Assembly (NCBI GenBank): GCA_964441275.1
Contig: CAYTUG010000031.1
Coordinates: 1 to 12,268, forward strand
Origin: SZUA-584 sp964441275
GTDB lineage: Bacteria > Bacillota > Clostridia > Christensenellales > SZUA-584
Length of the DNA stretch: 12,268 nt
Reading direction: 5' to 3'
The translations under genes were made by a program, and so were the position numbers. The notes under the pieces are model-generated. The model made no database searches, had not been told where the DNA came from, and saw nothing but the letters and a program-made list of their open reading frames with translations. Below, piece by piece: positions 1 through 7,566 of the stretch (position 1 is its first letter; each line of letters starts with the position of its first letter).

Positions 1-179
1 TCTCGGCACTACCATTTTATTTAGAATTCGTGATGGATTTTACTCTAATTGATACCAGTTATCCACCTGCTTCGGCGTTCGCTGATCTTCTGTTATCAAA
101 ATGCTATCAGGGTTATGTTATCAACCTAATTACTTTGTGAATATACTCTAAGTTTTTGATTCGCAGATGTTCTAAGCAT
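1..179. other. Left margin with unidentified coding-like remnant
   Basis: No complete gene is visible here. On the minus strand, positions 117 to 40 are open and end in TAA at 42-40. The last residues read TEDQRTPKQVDNWYQLE, which look protein-like, but the frame is closed by a stop at 120-118 and has no ATG. On the plus strand a frame is open from the left edge (base 3) to a TGA at 138-140 and could be the C-terminal end of a gene outside the window. The two frames overlap, so at most one is real. I do not recognise either. The minus reading would fit a decayed 3' end of a gene once following the DUF262 gene. No terminator-like hairpin with a T-run follows the DUF262 stop. Confidence 0.25.
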
Positions 180-1919
180 TCACTCCTTCAACAATCCTTC
201 TACTCTAAGGTATTCAACAAATTTGTTGTGTATCTGCTTGTCTCGTTCATCAATATCTGCTTCGAAAAAGTCTTCCTTTTGTGTCAATTGTCGATACTCT
301 TCAATTATACTTGCGGGATGCACTTTCCCTTTCGCATCGGTATATCCATTATAGTGTTTTTTCTTATCTTCGAATCTGTAATCCGATGCGCGAATGTTAA
401 TGGATTTTTCAAGCAGAATCTTGTTACCTAGTGCCTCAATCTTTTCAGGATTCCGAAGTTTATTTTCCTTGTTGTGCCGCTCTTTAGCATAGATATGCTC
501 GATGTCGAAACCGCTACTATCAGATGCTGGCCTTTTTTGTCCCTCAAAAGCAAACGCATACCATGTAATCAGTGACCGGGTCACTAACCTGTTGTTTGTA
601 AATTTATAGTTTTCAAGCACCTTTCGAATATGCTTTTCGTTAAATCTAAAATCTGCAAAATCACATTGTTGTTTGCCATATATTTTAATCATCTCTGCAT
701 ATACAGGTGTGCGGAGCGCATTCACGCCTGGATTCGTAAGGGAGTACGCAAATATGAAAGCTATAATCTTCGATAAGAATTTTGCAAAGGCCGTATTATC
801 CAAACAGCCTTTGTCGCTGTAAGATAAAAAATACACCGAAGTGAGGTATTCCCACATACCATTAGGAGCGTATTTCAGCACGAATAAATTTTGTAGTACA
901 TCCCCTGAAAAGCGTTTCACTTCTTGTTCAGCCACTGACTCCCAGAAATCAAGCAGAATCATCAGGTCATCTATCATATGCTCCGCAAGAAGCCTACTAT
1001 ATTTATCGTACTCATAGAATTTGCGCAGCGCTTCTGTTGTAGTGGATTTATTCCCTTCAGAAGCTCGAATATAGTACATATATTTTGTGAACAATTCATC
1101 CATCGGAGTACCGTTGCTTGGATGAAATATTCTCTCGGTGACAGAAGATAGTTCCTTCCAGTTGTCGATGAATTCGCTCTTCGACCCTTTCTTCTCATAA
1201 TATTTATAGAACTGTGCCTTAAAGATATCGGCATCCGCAAGAGGCAAGCCGCGATCATTTAGCGTCGAGAAAATCCTAAGTGCTGTATCCTGTGAATCAG
1301 CCTCAATAGGCAAAAGAATACAGTTGTTCAAGATTCGCGCTGGTAAATAGGCAAAATATGACGGATACTCATCAACAAAGGTATTTATTTTTGTTTCGAA
1401 GAAACGATAGTTCTTGATGTATTTACTGTTAGCCATCTTCTCAGACTCCCCGCTTCTTAGGATAGACAAAAATTCCTCTTTCTCATCATCGGTTGCAACC
1501 TCAGAATCAATCTTTAAGTTCGCCATATCGGCATTTCCAAACTCGTCGGTTCGCCAAATGCACTGTGAAATATTCTTCCGCATATCCTTGGAAGGTTGAT
1601 CAGCCATGTGTTCAAACCTATCGTAGAACGCCCTCAAAAGCAGCAGAATCGTCGTTAGACGTTGCTGACCGTCTATGACCTCTGATTGTCCCCCATCATT
1701 TTTATACGTAACGATAGCACCTAGAAAGTATTCATCACTTGCTTTAAAAGAATCTTTATTATTATCAGGAAAAGCAAAGCTGAATATATCATCCCAAAGC
1801 GTCTGGCACTCATTCTCTTCCCAAGCATATGGGCGCTGATAATCAGGAATAAGAAAATTTGCCGATTTATCAGTCAGTAAGTCTTTTATTGTCTTTTGAT
1901 CAACATTTAGCTTGCTCAC
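180..1919 (-). CDS. DUF262/DUF1524 protein (GmrSD-like defence nuclease)
   Basis: A 579-residue protein with the two-domain layout of the GmrSD/BrxU group, whose studied members are nucleotide-dependent nucleases restricting modified phage DNA. The N-terminal DUF262 domain shows IPDYQRPYAW (residues 24-33) and IDGQQRLTT (82-90), the DGQQR motif linked to NTP binding and hydrolysis. FSTLNDRGLPL (217-227) is a further family motif. The C-terminal DUF1524 domain carries the HNH-like FDIEHIYAKERH (471-482) followed by an ALGNKILLEKSIN stretch. The usual proline after the EHIY motif is absent here. The start is GTG at 1919: AAGGAG lies nine bases upstream, and a longer reading from TTG at 2018 would begin inside the -35 box. 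It is a single gene on the opposite strand to all others. Family assignment is firm; cleavage of modified DNA is inferred from relatives and no methyltransferase is visible. Confidence 0.9.
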   Translation of the reverse strand: MSKLNVDQKTIKDLLTDKSANFLIPDYQRPYAWEENECQTLWDDIFSFAFPDNNKDSFKASDEYFLGAIVTYKNDGGQSEVIDGQQRLTTILLLLRAFYDRFEHMADQPSKDMRKNISQCIWRTDEFGNADMANLKIDSEVATDDEKEEFLSILRSGESEKMANSKYIKNYRFFETKINTFVDEYPSYFAYLPARILNNCILLPIEADSQDTALRIFSTLNDRGLPLADADIFKAQFYKYYEKKGSKSEFIDNWKELSSVTERIFHPSNGTPMDELFTKYMYYIRASEGNKSTTTEALRKFYEYDKYSRLLAEHMIDDLMILLDFWESVAEQEVKRFSGDVLQNLFVLKYAPNGMWEYLTSVYFLSYSDKGCLDNTAFAKFLSKIIAFIFAYSLTNPGVNALRTPVYAEMIKIYGKQQCDFADFRFNEKHIRKVLENYKFTNNRLVTRSLITWYAFAFEGQKRPASDSSGFDIEHIYAKERHNKENKLRNPEKIEALGNKILLEKSINIRASDYRFEDKKKHYNGYTDAKGKVHPASIIEEYRQLTQKEDFFEADIDERDKQIHNKFVEYLRVEGLLKE

Positions 1920-1928
1920 ACTTAATTT

Positions 1929-1934
1929 CTCCTT
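1929..1934 (-). promoter_or_regulatory. Ribosome binding site for the DUF262 gene
   Basis: AAGGAG on the minus strand sits nine bases before the GTG at 1919-1917. It decides the start: the longer frame from TTG at 2018 has no purine-rich site upstream, and the sequence just after this GTG already encodes the conserved beginning of the DUF262 domain. Confidence 0.7.
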
Positions 1935-1989
1935 CGTATCCTCATTGTTTTTATTATCGATATCATTCCCACTCGACACTACAAACCTT

Positions 1990-2018
1990 ATTTTATTGTA
2001 TAAGATATTGTTTTTCAA
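1990..2018 (-). promoter_or_regulatory. Sigma-A-type promoter for the DUF262 gene
   Basis: On the minus strand, TTGAAA (2018-2013) and TAAAAT (1995-1990) are separated by exactly 17 bases; each matches the consensus at five of six positions. Transcription would start near 1983, giving a leader of about 64 bases before the GTG at 1919. A second possible -10 (TATAAT at 2059-2054) lies upstream but has no convincing -35. Confidence 0.6.
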
Positions 2019-2059
2019 TGATTTATCTATTCAGACTGTTAATTTTAATTCGCATTATA

Positions 2060-2094
2060 CATGGTTATAGAATTTATTAGTATCAGTAACCATG
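2060..2094. repeat. Inverted repeat upstream of the DUF262 promoter
   Basis: CATGGTTA (2060-2067) and TAACCATG (2087-2094) are perfect 8-base inverted copies separated by 19 bases. The repeat lies about 40 bases upstream of the DUF262 -35 box and abuts the alternative TATAAT on the minus strand. It could be an operator or a hairpin. There is no T-run, so a terminator is unlikely. Confidence 0.4.
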
Positions 2095-2447
2095 CAGAAT
2101 CTATACTTTTCGGTGGTTTTTTAGTTCAATTATTTTTGCAATTTAGACTAAGGACTTAATGGTTCCATTAGTACCTTGATAACCAAAAATAGATGTAAGA
2201 GCGCGATTTGTTGTATTTGCGGCTGGCACGAGAAACACCATGCTTCAAGGCGAACGAAACAAGGGATTGCCGATATTTCATGTCTTGTGTTATGTTATTC
2301 ATGCAGGATTGGCTCCTTTCGGTATGTTTTTGTTTTACAACTCAACAATACCCCATGAGCTAACTCCTGCATCTTTTATTTTCAAGGTTCTGTTTTCAAT
2401 ATGTATTGTGGTCCTGTAAAATATTCTTAACGCTTTATCGGCATAGG
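2095..2447. other. Gene-free region between divergent transcription units
   Basis: No convincing gene. A 60-codon plus frame at 2176-2358 starts with TTG without a ribosome binding site and resembles no known family. An imperfect palindrome at 2151-2176 can fold as AGG-ACT-AATGG against CCATT-AGT-CCT with a TT loop and a one-base bulge on each arm. It has no following T-run. The stretch separates the minus-strand DUF262 gene from the plus-strand regulator, so it may be only intergenic spacer or a decayed sequence. Confidence 0.5.
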
Positions 2448-2476
2448 TTGACTAAAAAATGCATTAGAAATATAAT
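2448..2476 (+). promoter_or_regulatory. Sigma-A-type promoter for the membrane LuxR regulator
   Basis: TTGACT (2448-2453) and a perfect TATAAT (2471-2476) are separated by 17 bases, one of the best promoter matches in the window. The start of transcription would fall near 2483, leaving a leader of about 96 bases before the TTG start at 2579. Confidence 0.7.
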
Positions 2477-2567
2477 TTACTGACATACAAAAGCATAGTG
2501 CTGTTGTTTTGGCGGGCGCATAATTCCCCAAAAGCAGAATCTATATATAAGAAGCATAATAACCGTT

Positions 2568-2572
2568 GGAGG
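2568..2572 (+). promoter_or_regulatory. Ribosome binding site for the LuxR regulator
   Basis: GGAGG lies six bases before TTG at 2579. This favours a 303-residue protein over the longer frame starting at 2498, whose extra 27 residues are polar and unlike a family N-terminus and whose start has no ribosome binding site. Confidence 0.7.
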
Positions 2573-2578
2573 TACATA

Positions 2579-3490
2579 TTGTCCATTTTCTTTGATTTAA
2601 TACAATTTATAGAGACTTCACTGTTGTTTGCGGCCTCGATGTTTTCCGCTATTATGTTTATCAGGACAAAAGATATACTTGCACGCAGAACGCTTGCCGT
2701 GCTTTTGCCCGTTTCTGCCTTGCTTCTGATCTCGTATATATATGGGAATGCATTGCGCTCGGGAAATATTGAACACAGCTCTTTGTGGTTAACCCCGCTG
2801 TTTGCGCTTTTAGTGATAGCTCTGATCATGATTTCAATACTTGCCACCTGCAACTACATTTTAAAGTTGTTCCCAATACCCAAGGACAGGCAGCGGTTAG
2901 GCTTTATAATCTCCACAGTGCTTGTAGGGGCACTGCTTATCATCACAGCAATACTGGTAATGTATATTTCCCGTGCAGATTTAACCCAATCGATAGCTAA
3001 CGCATTATGGGCGTTTTATCCATTATGTTCGCTTGCGCTTTTTATTGAAGCGGTTGCTCTTGCCGCTGCGTTTAAACGCATTACAAATTTACACGAAAGG
3101 CGTTTGGCAAAATACTTTCTTGTTGCCTTTTTGCCGCAGATCGCTTTTTCTATACTTGATTTTTTATTGCTGCGCAACATTGCGTTCCAGTTAACACATT
3201 TATCGTATGCCGTATTTTCGCTCTTTGCTTTTATTGACCTTTCGGCGTATTTTTTTAAATCATATGGTAGGGATATTGATATTTCAAACCAAAAGCTTCA
3301 CCTAAAGCAAAAATACCAACTAACCGATAGAGAATTTGAAGTTGCCGAGTTGCTCGTCAAGGGAACGCCGAATGCGAAAATAGCAGAGGGGCTACACATA
3401 TCCGTAAACACGGTTAAGACCCATATAAAAAGCATATACAGAAAGCTTAACATTGCCAATCGGCTTCAATTGATCAACGCTCTAAGCTAA
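2579..3490 (+). CDS. Seven-helix membrane LuxR-family transcriptional regulator
   Basis: A 303-residue protein joining a membrane sensor half to a DNA-binding half. About seven hydrophobic segments fill residues 1-225 (roughly 10-28, 38-56, 70-95, 107-130, 137-165, 173-197 and 203-224). A short linker leads to a C-terminal GerE/LuxR HTH: LTDREFEVAELLVKG (248-262) and VNTVKTHIKSIYRKL (276-290), the latter including the recognition helix. There is no receiver domain, so it is not a classical response regulator. It probably senses a membrane or lipophilic signal and acts on DNA from the membrane; this is inferred. It precedes the MMPL exporter on the same strand (141-base gap), making that pair its likely target. 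Fold assignment is firm; ligand and targets are unknown. Confidence 0.85.
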   Translation: MSIFFDLIQFIETSLLFAASMFSAIMFIRTKDILARRTLAVLLPVSALLLISYIYGNALRSGNIEHSSLWLTPLFALLVIALIMISILATCNYILKLFPIPKDRQRLGFIISTVLVGALLIITAILVMYISRADLTQSIANALWAFYPLCSLALFIEAVALAAAFKRITNLHERRLAKYFLVAFLPQIAFSILDFLLLRNIAFQLTHLSYAVFSLFAFIDLSAYFFKSYGRDIDISNQKLHLKQKYQLTDREFEVAELLVKGTPNAKIAEGLHISVNTVKTHIKSIYRKLNIANRLQLINALS

Positions 3491-3534
3491 TCGCCGCTAA
3501 CCTCATTTTAACAAAAACAAGGGCTTATTTTTGC

Positions 3535-3556
3535 AAATCACCCGTTTGGGTGATTT
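3535..3556. repeat. Perfect 9-bp hairpin between regulator and exporter genes
   Basis: AAATCACCC (3535-3543), loop GTTT, then GGGTGATTT (3548-3556). It sits 45 bases after the regulator stop and 76 bases before the exporter start. The only T-run is the TTT in the descending arm, so it is a weak terminator at best. It could instead be the operator for the neighbouring LuxR protein, or an attenuating hairpin between the two genes. A weak TTGTTT/TATGCT pair about 20 bases downstream could be a promoter for the exporter, but its match is poor. Confidence 0.5.
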
Positions 3557-3631
3557 AAAACCTGCGGAAGGGTCATTGTTTTCATTTGCGCTTAAGCCTA
3601 TGCTATTGGAAACAAAAAGAGGGAGAGCGCT

Positions 3632-5707
3632 TTGGAACGTTTTTTTATTGCAATCGTTAAAAACCGAAAATGGGTAATCGTTGCTTTTATTTTAATCTCT
3701 TTGGCATGTGCATTGTTTATACCCGTTGTTGGGAAAAACTATGATATGTCTGTCTATTTACCGCAAGATTCCGAATCAAAACAAGGCATTGACATACTAA
3801 CTACCCAGTTTGAGAACAACGGCAGAGCGTTGCTTATGGTGGAAAATAAAAGCATACCGCAAATACTCGAGATAAAAGCAGAAATAGAAAAGATTGATGG
3901 TGTTAAGAATGTTATTTGGCTTGACGATGTTACAGATCTAAAAAGGCCTGCGGAAATGCTGAGCGAAAAACTGACTGCGCCATTTTATAAAGAAAACAAC
4001 GCGCTGCTGCAAATAATATTTGAGCAAGACGATTATTCGGCTTCTACATATGCAGCTATTGACGCTATGAAAAGTTTAGAAACAGACGATATCCTATTAG
4101 CGGGAAGCGCTGTGGATTCTTATAATAATGTAGATATAGTCGATGGCAATATGTGGTCTGGCATAGCCATTGCACTTGTAATCGTATTGGTGTTGCTCTT
4201 TGCCACTACCAACTCTTTTGGCGAAGTTATACTTTTTTTAATTACAATCGGAATCGCAATAATTATCAATATGGGAACGAACGTTATTTTCGGCGAAATC
4301 TCATACATGACCTATGCCTGCGCCGCAATATTGCAGCTTGCCGTGTCAATGGACTATTCGATTTTCTTGCTTCACCGTTTTGAGCAGGAACGCCAAACAG
4401 AGCCAAATACTGCAAAAGCTATGGCACACGCGCTTAAGGGCTCTTTTTCTTCTATCGTATCGAGCGCTCTAACTACAATTGTGGGATTTCTTGCGCTTGT
4501 GTTTATGAATTATACCATTGGAAGTGATTTAGGGCTCGTTCTTGCCAAAGGAGTGTTTTTCAGCCTAATCAGCGTGCTTTTATTTTTGCCGGCTATTTCG
4601 GTAAGCTGGGTGCGGTTGATTGACAAAACAAAGCATCGCCGATTGTTACCCAACCTTAAAGGAATACAAAGAAAGCTGGGAGGCAAAGCAAAGTACGCTA
4701 TTTTGGCGGTACTGATGGTTATCTGCGTAATATCTTTTCTTGCACAATCGCATAACACTTTTTTATATTCTGCAAACAACACCGGCGATGATAAGCAAGA
4801 GCAGATTAACCAAAAAATTGAGCAGGTATTTGGCGCAAGCAACAGCTTCGTTGTTCTTGTACCGCGCGCAAACACATCTGCACAGGCGGCTTTCGTCGAT
4901 GAAGTTAAATCAAAAAACTATGTAAAAAGCGTACAGGGGCTGTATGCGGTCATAGACGCCGCGTTGCCAGAGCAATTACTGCCGGACGAAGTAAGAGATA
5001 ATTTTTTAAGCGAAAAATATTCGAGATATATTATTGAAATCGAAGCCGAAGCTGAAAGTGAAAATGCAGATCAGGCGGTTAAAGATATCAGAAGTTTGGC
5101 GGGTTCATATTTTGATGAATATTATGTTACCGGCACCTCACCCGTAACATACGATATAAAAGAGACCACCTCGGGGGATTTTTCGCTCCTGACATTGCTC
5201 TCAATAATATTTGTAGGCATTATATTGTTGGTAACGTTTAAGTCGTTTCTTATACCTTTTATATTGCTGTTCGTTATACAAACATCTATCTGGATAAACA
5301 TGGCTGTGCCGTACTTTGAAGGCACTCCTATGATTTTTATCGGTTACATGATAATAAGCGCAATTCAGCTTGGCGCAACAATTGACTACGCAATATTGAT
5401 GACCAACAGCTACAAAGAAGCAAGGGCAGTGCTAAGCAAACGCGATGCGGCGGAACATGCGGTTGAAAAAGCGGGCGCGTCCATAATGATTTCATCATTG
5501 GTGCTTTCCGCCGCCGGGTTTGTGGTGTCGGGCACTTTTGCCCAACCCGCGCTGGCGCAGCTTGGGGTGCTTATAGGCAGGGGCGGTTTGCTTTCGGGCG
5601 TAATGTCGTTGTTTGTTTTGCCGCAGCTGCTCACGCTCTTTGATAAGCAAATACAAAAATCTTATAACAGGAAAATATTCGGGAGGAAAAAGATAAATGA
5701 AATGTAA
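3632..5707 (+). CDS. MMPL-family (RND superfamily) membrane exporter
   Basis: A 691-residue transporter with the RND internal duplication: one N-terminal helix (about 13-33), an extracellular domain to about 173, helices 2-6 (about 175-340), then a seventh helix (about 352-371), a second extracellular domain and five more helices. Each half keeps the Asp-Tyr pair of MMPL proton relays: SMDYSIFLLHRF with D241-Y242 and ATIDYAILMTNS with D585-Y586. MMPL proteins export lipids, glycolipids or small molecules using the proton gradient; the substrate here cannot be told. The start is TTG at 3632, with AGGGAG six bases upstream. The gene overlaps the following secreted-protein gene by 11 bases, so the two are translationally linked. 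Family assignment is secure. The length, about 690 residues, is typical of Gram-positive MMPL proteins. Confidence 0.93.
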   Translation: MERFFIAIVKNRKWVIVAFILISLACALFIPVVGKNYDMSVYLPQDSESKQGIDILTTQFENNGRALLMVENKSIPQILEIKAEIEKIDGVKNVIWLDDVTDLKRPAEMLSEKLTAPFYKENNALLQIIFEQDDYSASTYAAIDAMKSLETDDILLAGSAVDSYNNVDIVDGNMWSGIAIALVIVLVLLFATTNSFGEVILFLITIGIAIIINMGTNVIFGEISYMTYACAAILQLAVSMDYSIFLLHRFEQERQTEPNTAKAMAHALKGSFSSIVSSALTTIVGFLALVFMNYTIGSDLGLVLAKGVFFSLISVLLFLPAISVSWVRLIDKTKHRRLLPNLKGIQRKLGGKAKYAILAVLMVICVISFLAQSHNTFLYSANNTGDDKQEQINQKIEQVFGASNSFVVLVPRANTSAQAAFVDEVKSKNYVKSVQGLYAVIDAALPEQLLPDEVRDNFLSEKYSRYIIEIEAEAESENADQAVKDIRSLAGSYFDEYYVTGTSPVTYDIKETTSGDFSLLTLLSIIFVGIILLVTFKSFLIPFILLFVIQTSIWINMAVPYFEGTPMIFIGYMIISAIQLGATIDYAILMTNSYKEARAVLSKRDAAEHAVEKAGASIMISSLVLSAAGFVVSGTFAQPALAQLGVLIGRGGLLSGVMSLFVLPQLLTLFDKQIQKSYNRKIFGRKKINEM

Positions 5708-7340
5708 AACAGACAATTACATAAAAAACAGAAGGTTGATAACGGCAGCTAAAAGAGTTGCAGCGATTATAATATCATTAGCTGTCTTCACCGTAAGCGG
5801 CAAGGCGGCGTTTGCGCAAAAAAGCGAAACGGTATACGCAAAACTTGGCAACAGCGGCGAGGTTGAATGCGTTTATGTGGTCAACAGGCTTGCGGGCAGC
5901 TATACCGACTATGGCAGCTATACCGACATAAAAAACCTTTCAACTACAAGCGTTCCAAAAATTGAAGGCGACAAAATTAGTTTTCCGGATGCATATGTTG
6001 AAGGCGGCCTTTATTATCAGGGAACCGTTAAAAGCGAACTTCCGTTATCGGTAAACATTAGTTGGACGCTCAACGGAACGCCTATAGCCGCGGAAGAACT
6101 CAGCGGGGCTGATGGTAAGCTTAATATTGACATTGACTGCAAACCAAACGAGCTGTGCAACGAAAACGTTCGAAAAGGACTAACGGCCCAAATAAGCGTT
6201 CCCTTAAATACCAAGAAAGCCGAAAACATAAAGTCAAATGGCGCATCTGTTACCAACGTAGGCAATACAGCAACGGTAAGCCATATAATATTGCCCGGGG
6301 AAAGCGGCAAGCTTACAATCGAAGCGGAAATAAAGGATTTTGAAATGGAGCCTATCACAATTGCTCTTGTCAGCAACAAATTGTCCGCATATTTGGACGA
6401 TATAAATGCGCTCGAAGACGGGTTGGCAGAGATGATTGACGGTGCAAAGGATATGTCGGGCGGCATGTCAGAGTTAAAAAGCGGCACAGGCTCGTTGACG
6501 AAGGGTGCAAAGAAGCTAAGCGAAGGCCTAAAAGAGCTATCCGCCAACGGCATGGCTTTGTCAGACGGCATTTCAAAATACGAAGATGGCCTTAATAAAT
6601 ATTTCGGTGGTATTGAAAATGTTGCGCCCGCTTCTTTAGAAATAAAAAACGGCTTAAACAGTTTGGCGCAAAACGGGCAGGGGTTGTCGGATGGAATCAA
6701 GGCAATTAGCGGCGGGCTTAAAGGCATTAGCAGTTCCTCCTCGGATTTAAAACTTTTGGCGCAATCTTTGCTCTCAAGTGAAGACGAGCAGGTGCGCGCG
6801 CTTGCTCATGGCGCTATAAGCCTTGTTGACGGTGTAGGCCTTGTTTCCGGCAATTTAAGCGCTGCTTCCGACAACCTTGGTGATTATATGTTGGGTGTTA
6901 ACCAAACAGCAACGGGATACGCGGCTTTAAACGACGCTATTGCGGCAATCGCTCAAGGAGCCGAACCGTTACGTAAAAGCTTTGCGTCATTAAATGGCGG
7001 GGTTAAATCGTACGCTCAAGGCGTTTCGCAAGGTTACAAAGGCGCCCAGCGAATATATAAATATTTGAAACGGGTACCCAAAGGTATTCAGGAGCTGATG
7101 GACGCACAGGAAGAATTTAGAAACGGTTTAAACGAAATTAAAGACGGTCTTGACGAATCGCCCTTTTTGTCCGATGATAACCCGATAGTATCGTTCGTAT
7201 CGCCCGATAAAAATAAACCGGCGAGCGTACAGTATGTAATGATGAGCAAAGGAATTGAGAAATCAAAACAGCCTGTAACAATAATCGATAATGGCAAAGA
7301 CAAAACTGTTGTTGACAGGTTTCTTGATTTGTTCAGATAA
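5697..7340 (+). CDS. Secreted heptad-repeat protein paired with MMPL exporter (YhgE/Pip-like)
   Basis: A 547-residue extracytoplasmic protein. The N-terminus is a long signal peptide: basic residues, a hydrophobic core at about 21-34 and an AFA cleavage site (38-40). Residues about 45-230 read as beta-rich. From about 239 to 495 the sequence repeats leucine and glycine at heptad-like spacing (LxxGxxxLxxG), as in the central part of YhgE/Pip and related MMPL-associated proteins. No C-terminal membrane helix is visible, unlike YhgE proteins, so it is probably secreted or tethered by an uncleaved signal. The start is ATG at 5697, with GGGAGG ten bases upstream, inside the exporter gene. It may act as an extracellular rod or adaptor for the exporter; this is inferred from the overlap and from the recurrence of such pairs in Gram-positive genomes. 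Confidence 0.75.
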   Translation: MKCKTDNYIKNRRLITAAKRVAAIIISLAVFTVSGKAAFAQKSETVYAKLGNSGEVECVYVVNRLAGSYTDYGSYTDIKNLSTTSVPKIEGDKISFPDAYVEGGLYYQGTVKSELPLSVNISWTLNGTPIAAEELSGADGKLNIDIDCKPNELCNENVRKGLTAQISVPLNTKKAENIKSNGASVTNVGNTATVSHIILPGESGKLTIEAEIKDFEMEPITIALVSNKLSAYLDDINALEDGLAEMIDGAKDMSGGMSELKSGTGSLTKGAKKLSEGLKELSANGMALSDGISKYEDGLNKYFGGIENVAPASLEIKNGLNSLAQNGQGLSDGIKAISGGLKGISSSSSDLKLLAQSLLSSEDEQVRALAHGAISLVDGVGLVSGNLSAASDNLGDYMLGVNQTATGYAALNDAIAAIAQGAEPLRKSFASLNGGVKSYAQGVSQGYKGAQRIYKYLKRVPKGIQELMDAQEEFRNGLNEIKDGLDESPFLSDDNPIVSFVSPDKNKPASVQYVMMSKGIEKSKQPVTIIDNGKDKTVVDRFLDLFR

Positions 7341-7357
7341 ACTGAACGCCACTTATT

Positions 7358-7396
7358 AAAGCAAGTTGTAATTTGGTGCAGCTTGCTTTTTCTTTT
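7358..7396 (+). terminator. Intrinsic terminator after the exporter block
   Basis: AAAGCAAGTTG (7358-7368) pairs with CAGCTTGCTTT (7379-7389), giving 11 pairs with one U-G wobble and a 10-base loop. It is followed at once by TTCTTTT. It begins 18 bases after the stop of the heptad-repeat gene. Confidence 0.85.
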
Positions 7397-7488
7397 GCTA
7401 TTTAATAAATCATTAGCGCAAAAAAGAAAGTGCATGTAAATAATCAAATTATATTTCATTTAAACACAGTAAAGAAATTTTAGGTTTA

Positions 7489-7518
7489 TTTAAAATTTTT
7501 GGTGGTATTTACTATAAG
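7489..7518 (+). promoter_or_regulatory. Possible promoter for the response regulator gene
   Basis: TTTAAA (7489-7494) and TATAAG (7513-7518) lie 18 bases apart in a very AT-rich stretch. The match is moderate (four and five of six). Initiation would fall near 7525, about 42 bases before the ATG at 7567. No flagellar sigma-D consensus was seen. Confidence 0.35.
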
Positions 7519-7566
7519 TGATGATACGCTGTTACATAATTATGAAAGGCGGGCATAAGTTGTCGC

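Noticed and set aside
156..431. 91-codon plus-strand frame near the left edge
   Set aside because: Antisense to the 3' end of the DUF262 gene, whose family motifs are clear.
2151..2176. Imperfect palindrome considered as a terminator
   Set aside because: Bulged stem with no T-run on either strand; kept only as a note within the gene-free region.
2176..2358. 60-codon plus-strand frame, cysteine-rich at first sight
   Set aside because: TTG start without a ribosome binding site, no recognisable family, and composition like random intergenic sequence.
2464..2853. 129-codon minus-strand frame
   Set aside because: Lies opposite the membrane LuxR gene, has no ribosome binding site and shows no family motif; it is an antisense shadow.
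6017..6727. 236-codon minus-strand frame
   Set aside because: Antisense to the heptad-repeat gene; its length comes from the biased codons of the repeats on the other strand.
7521..7566. Riboswitch or structured leader before the response regulator
   Set aside because: Only about 40 bases of leader and no recognisable conserved fold.
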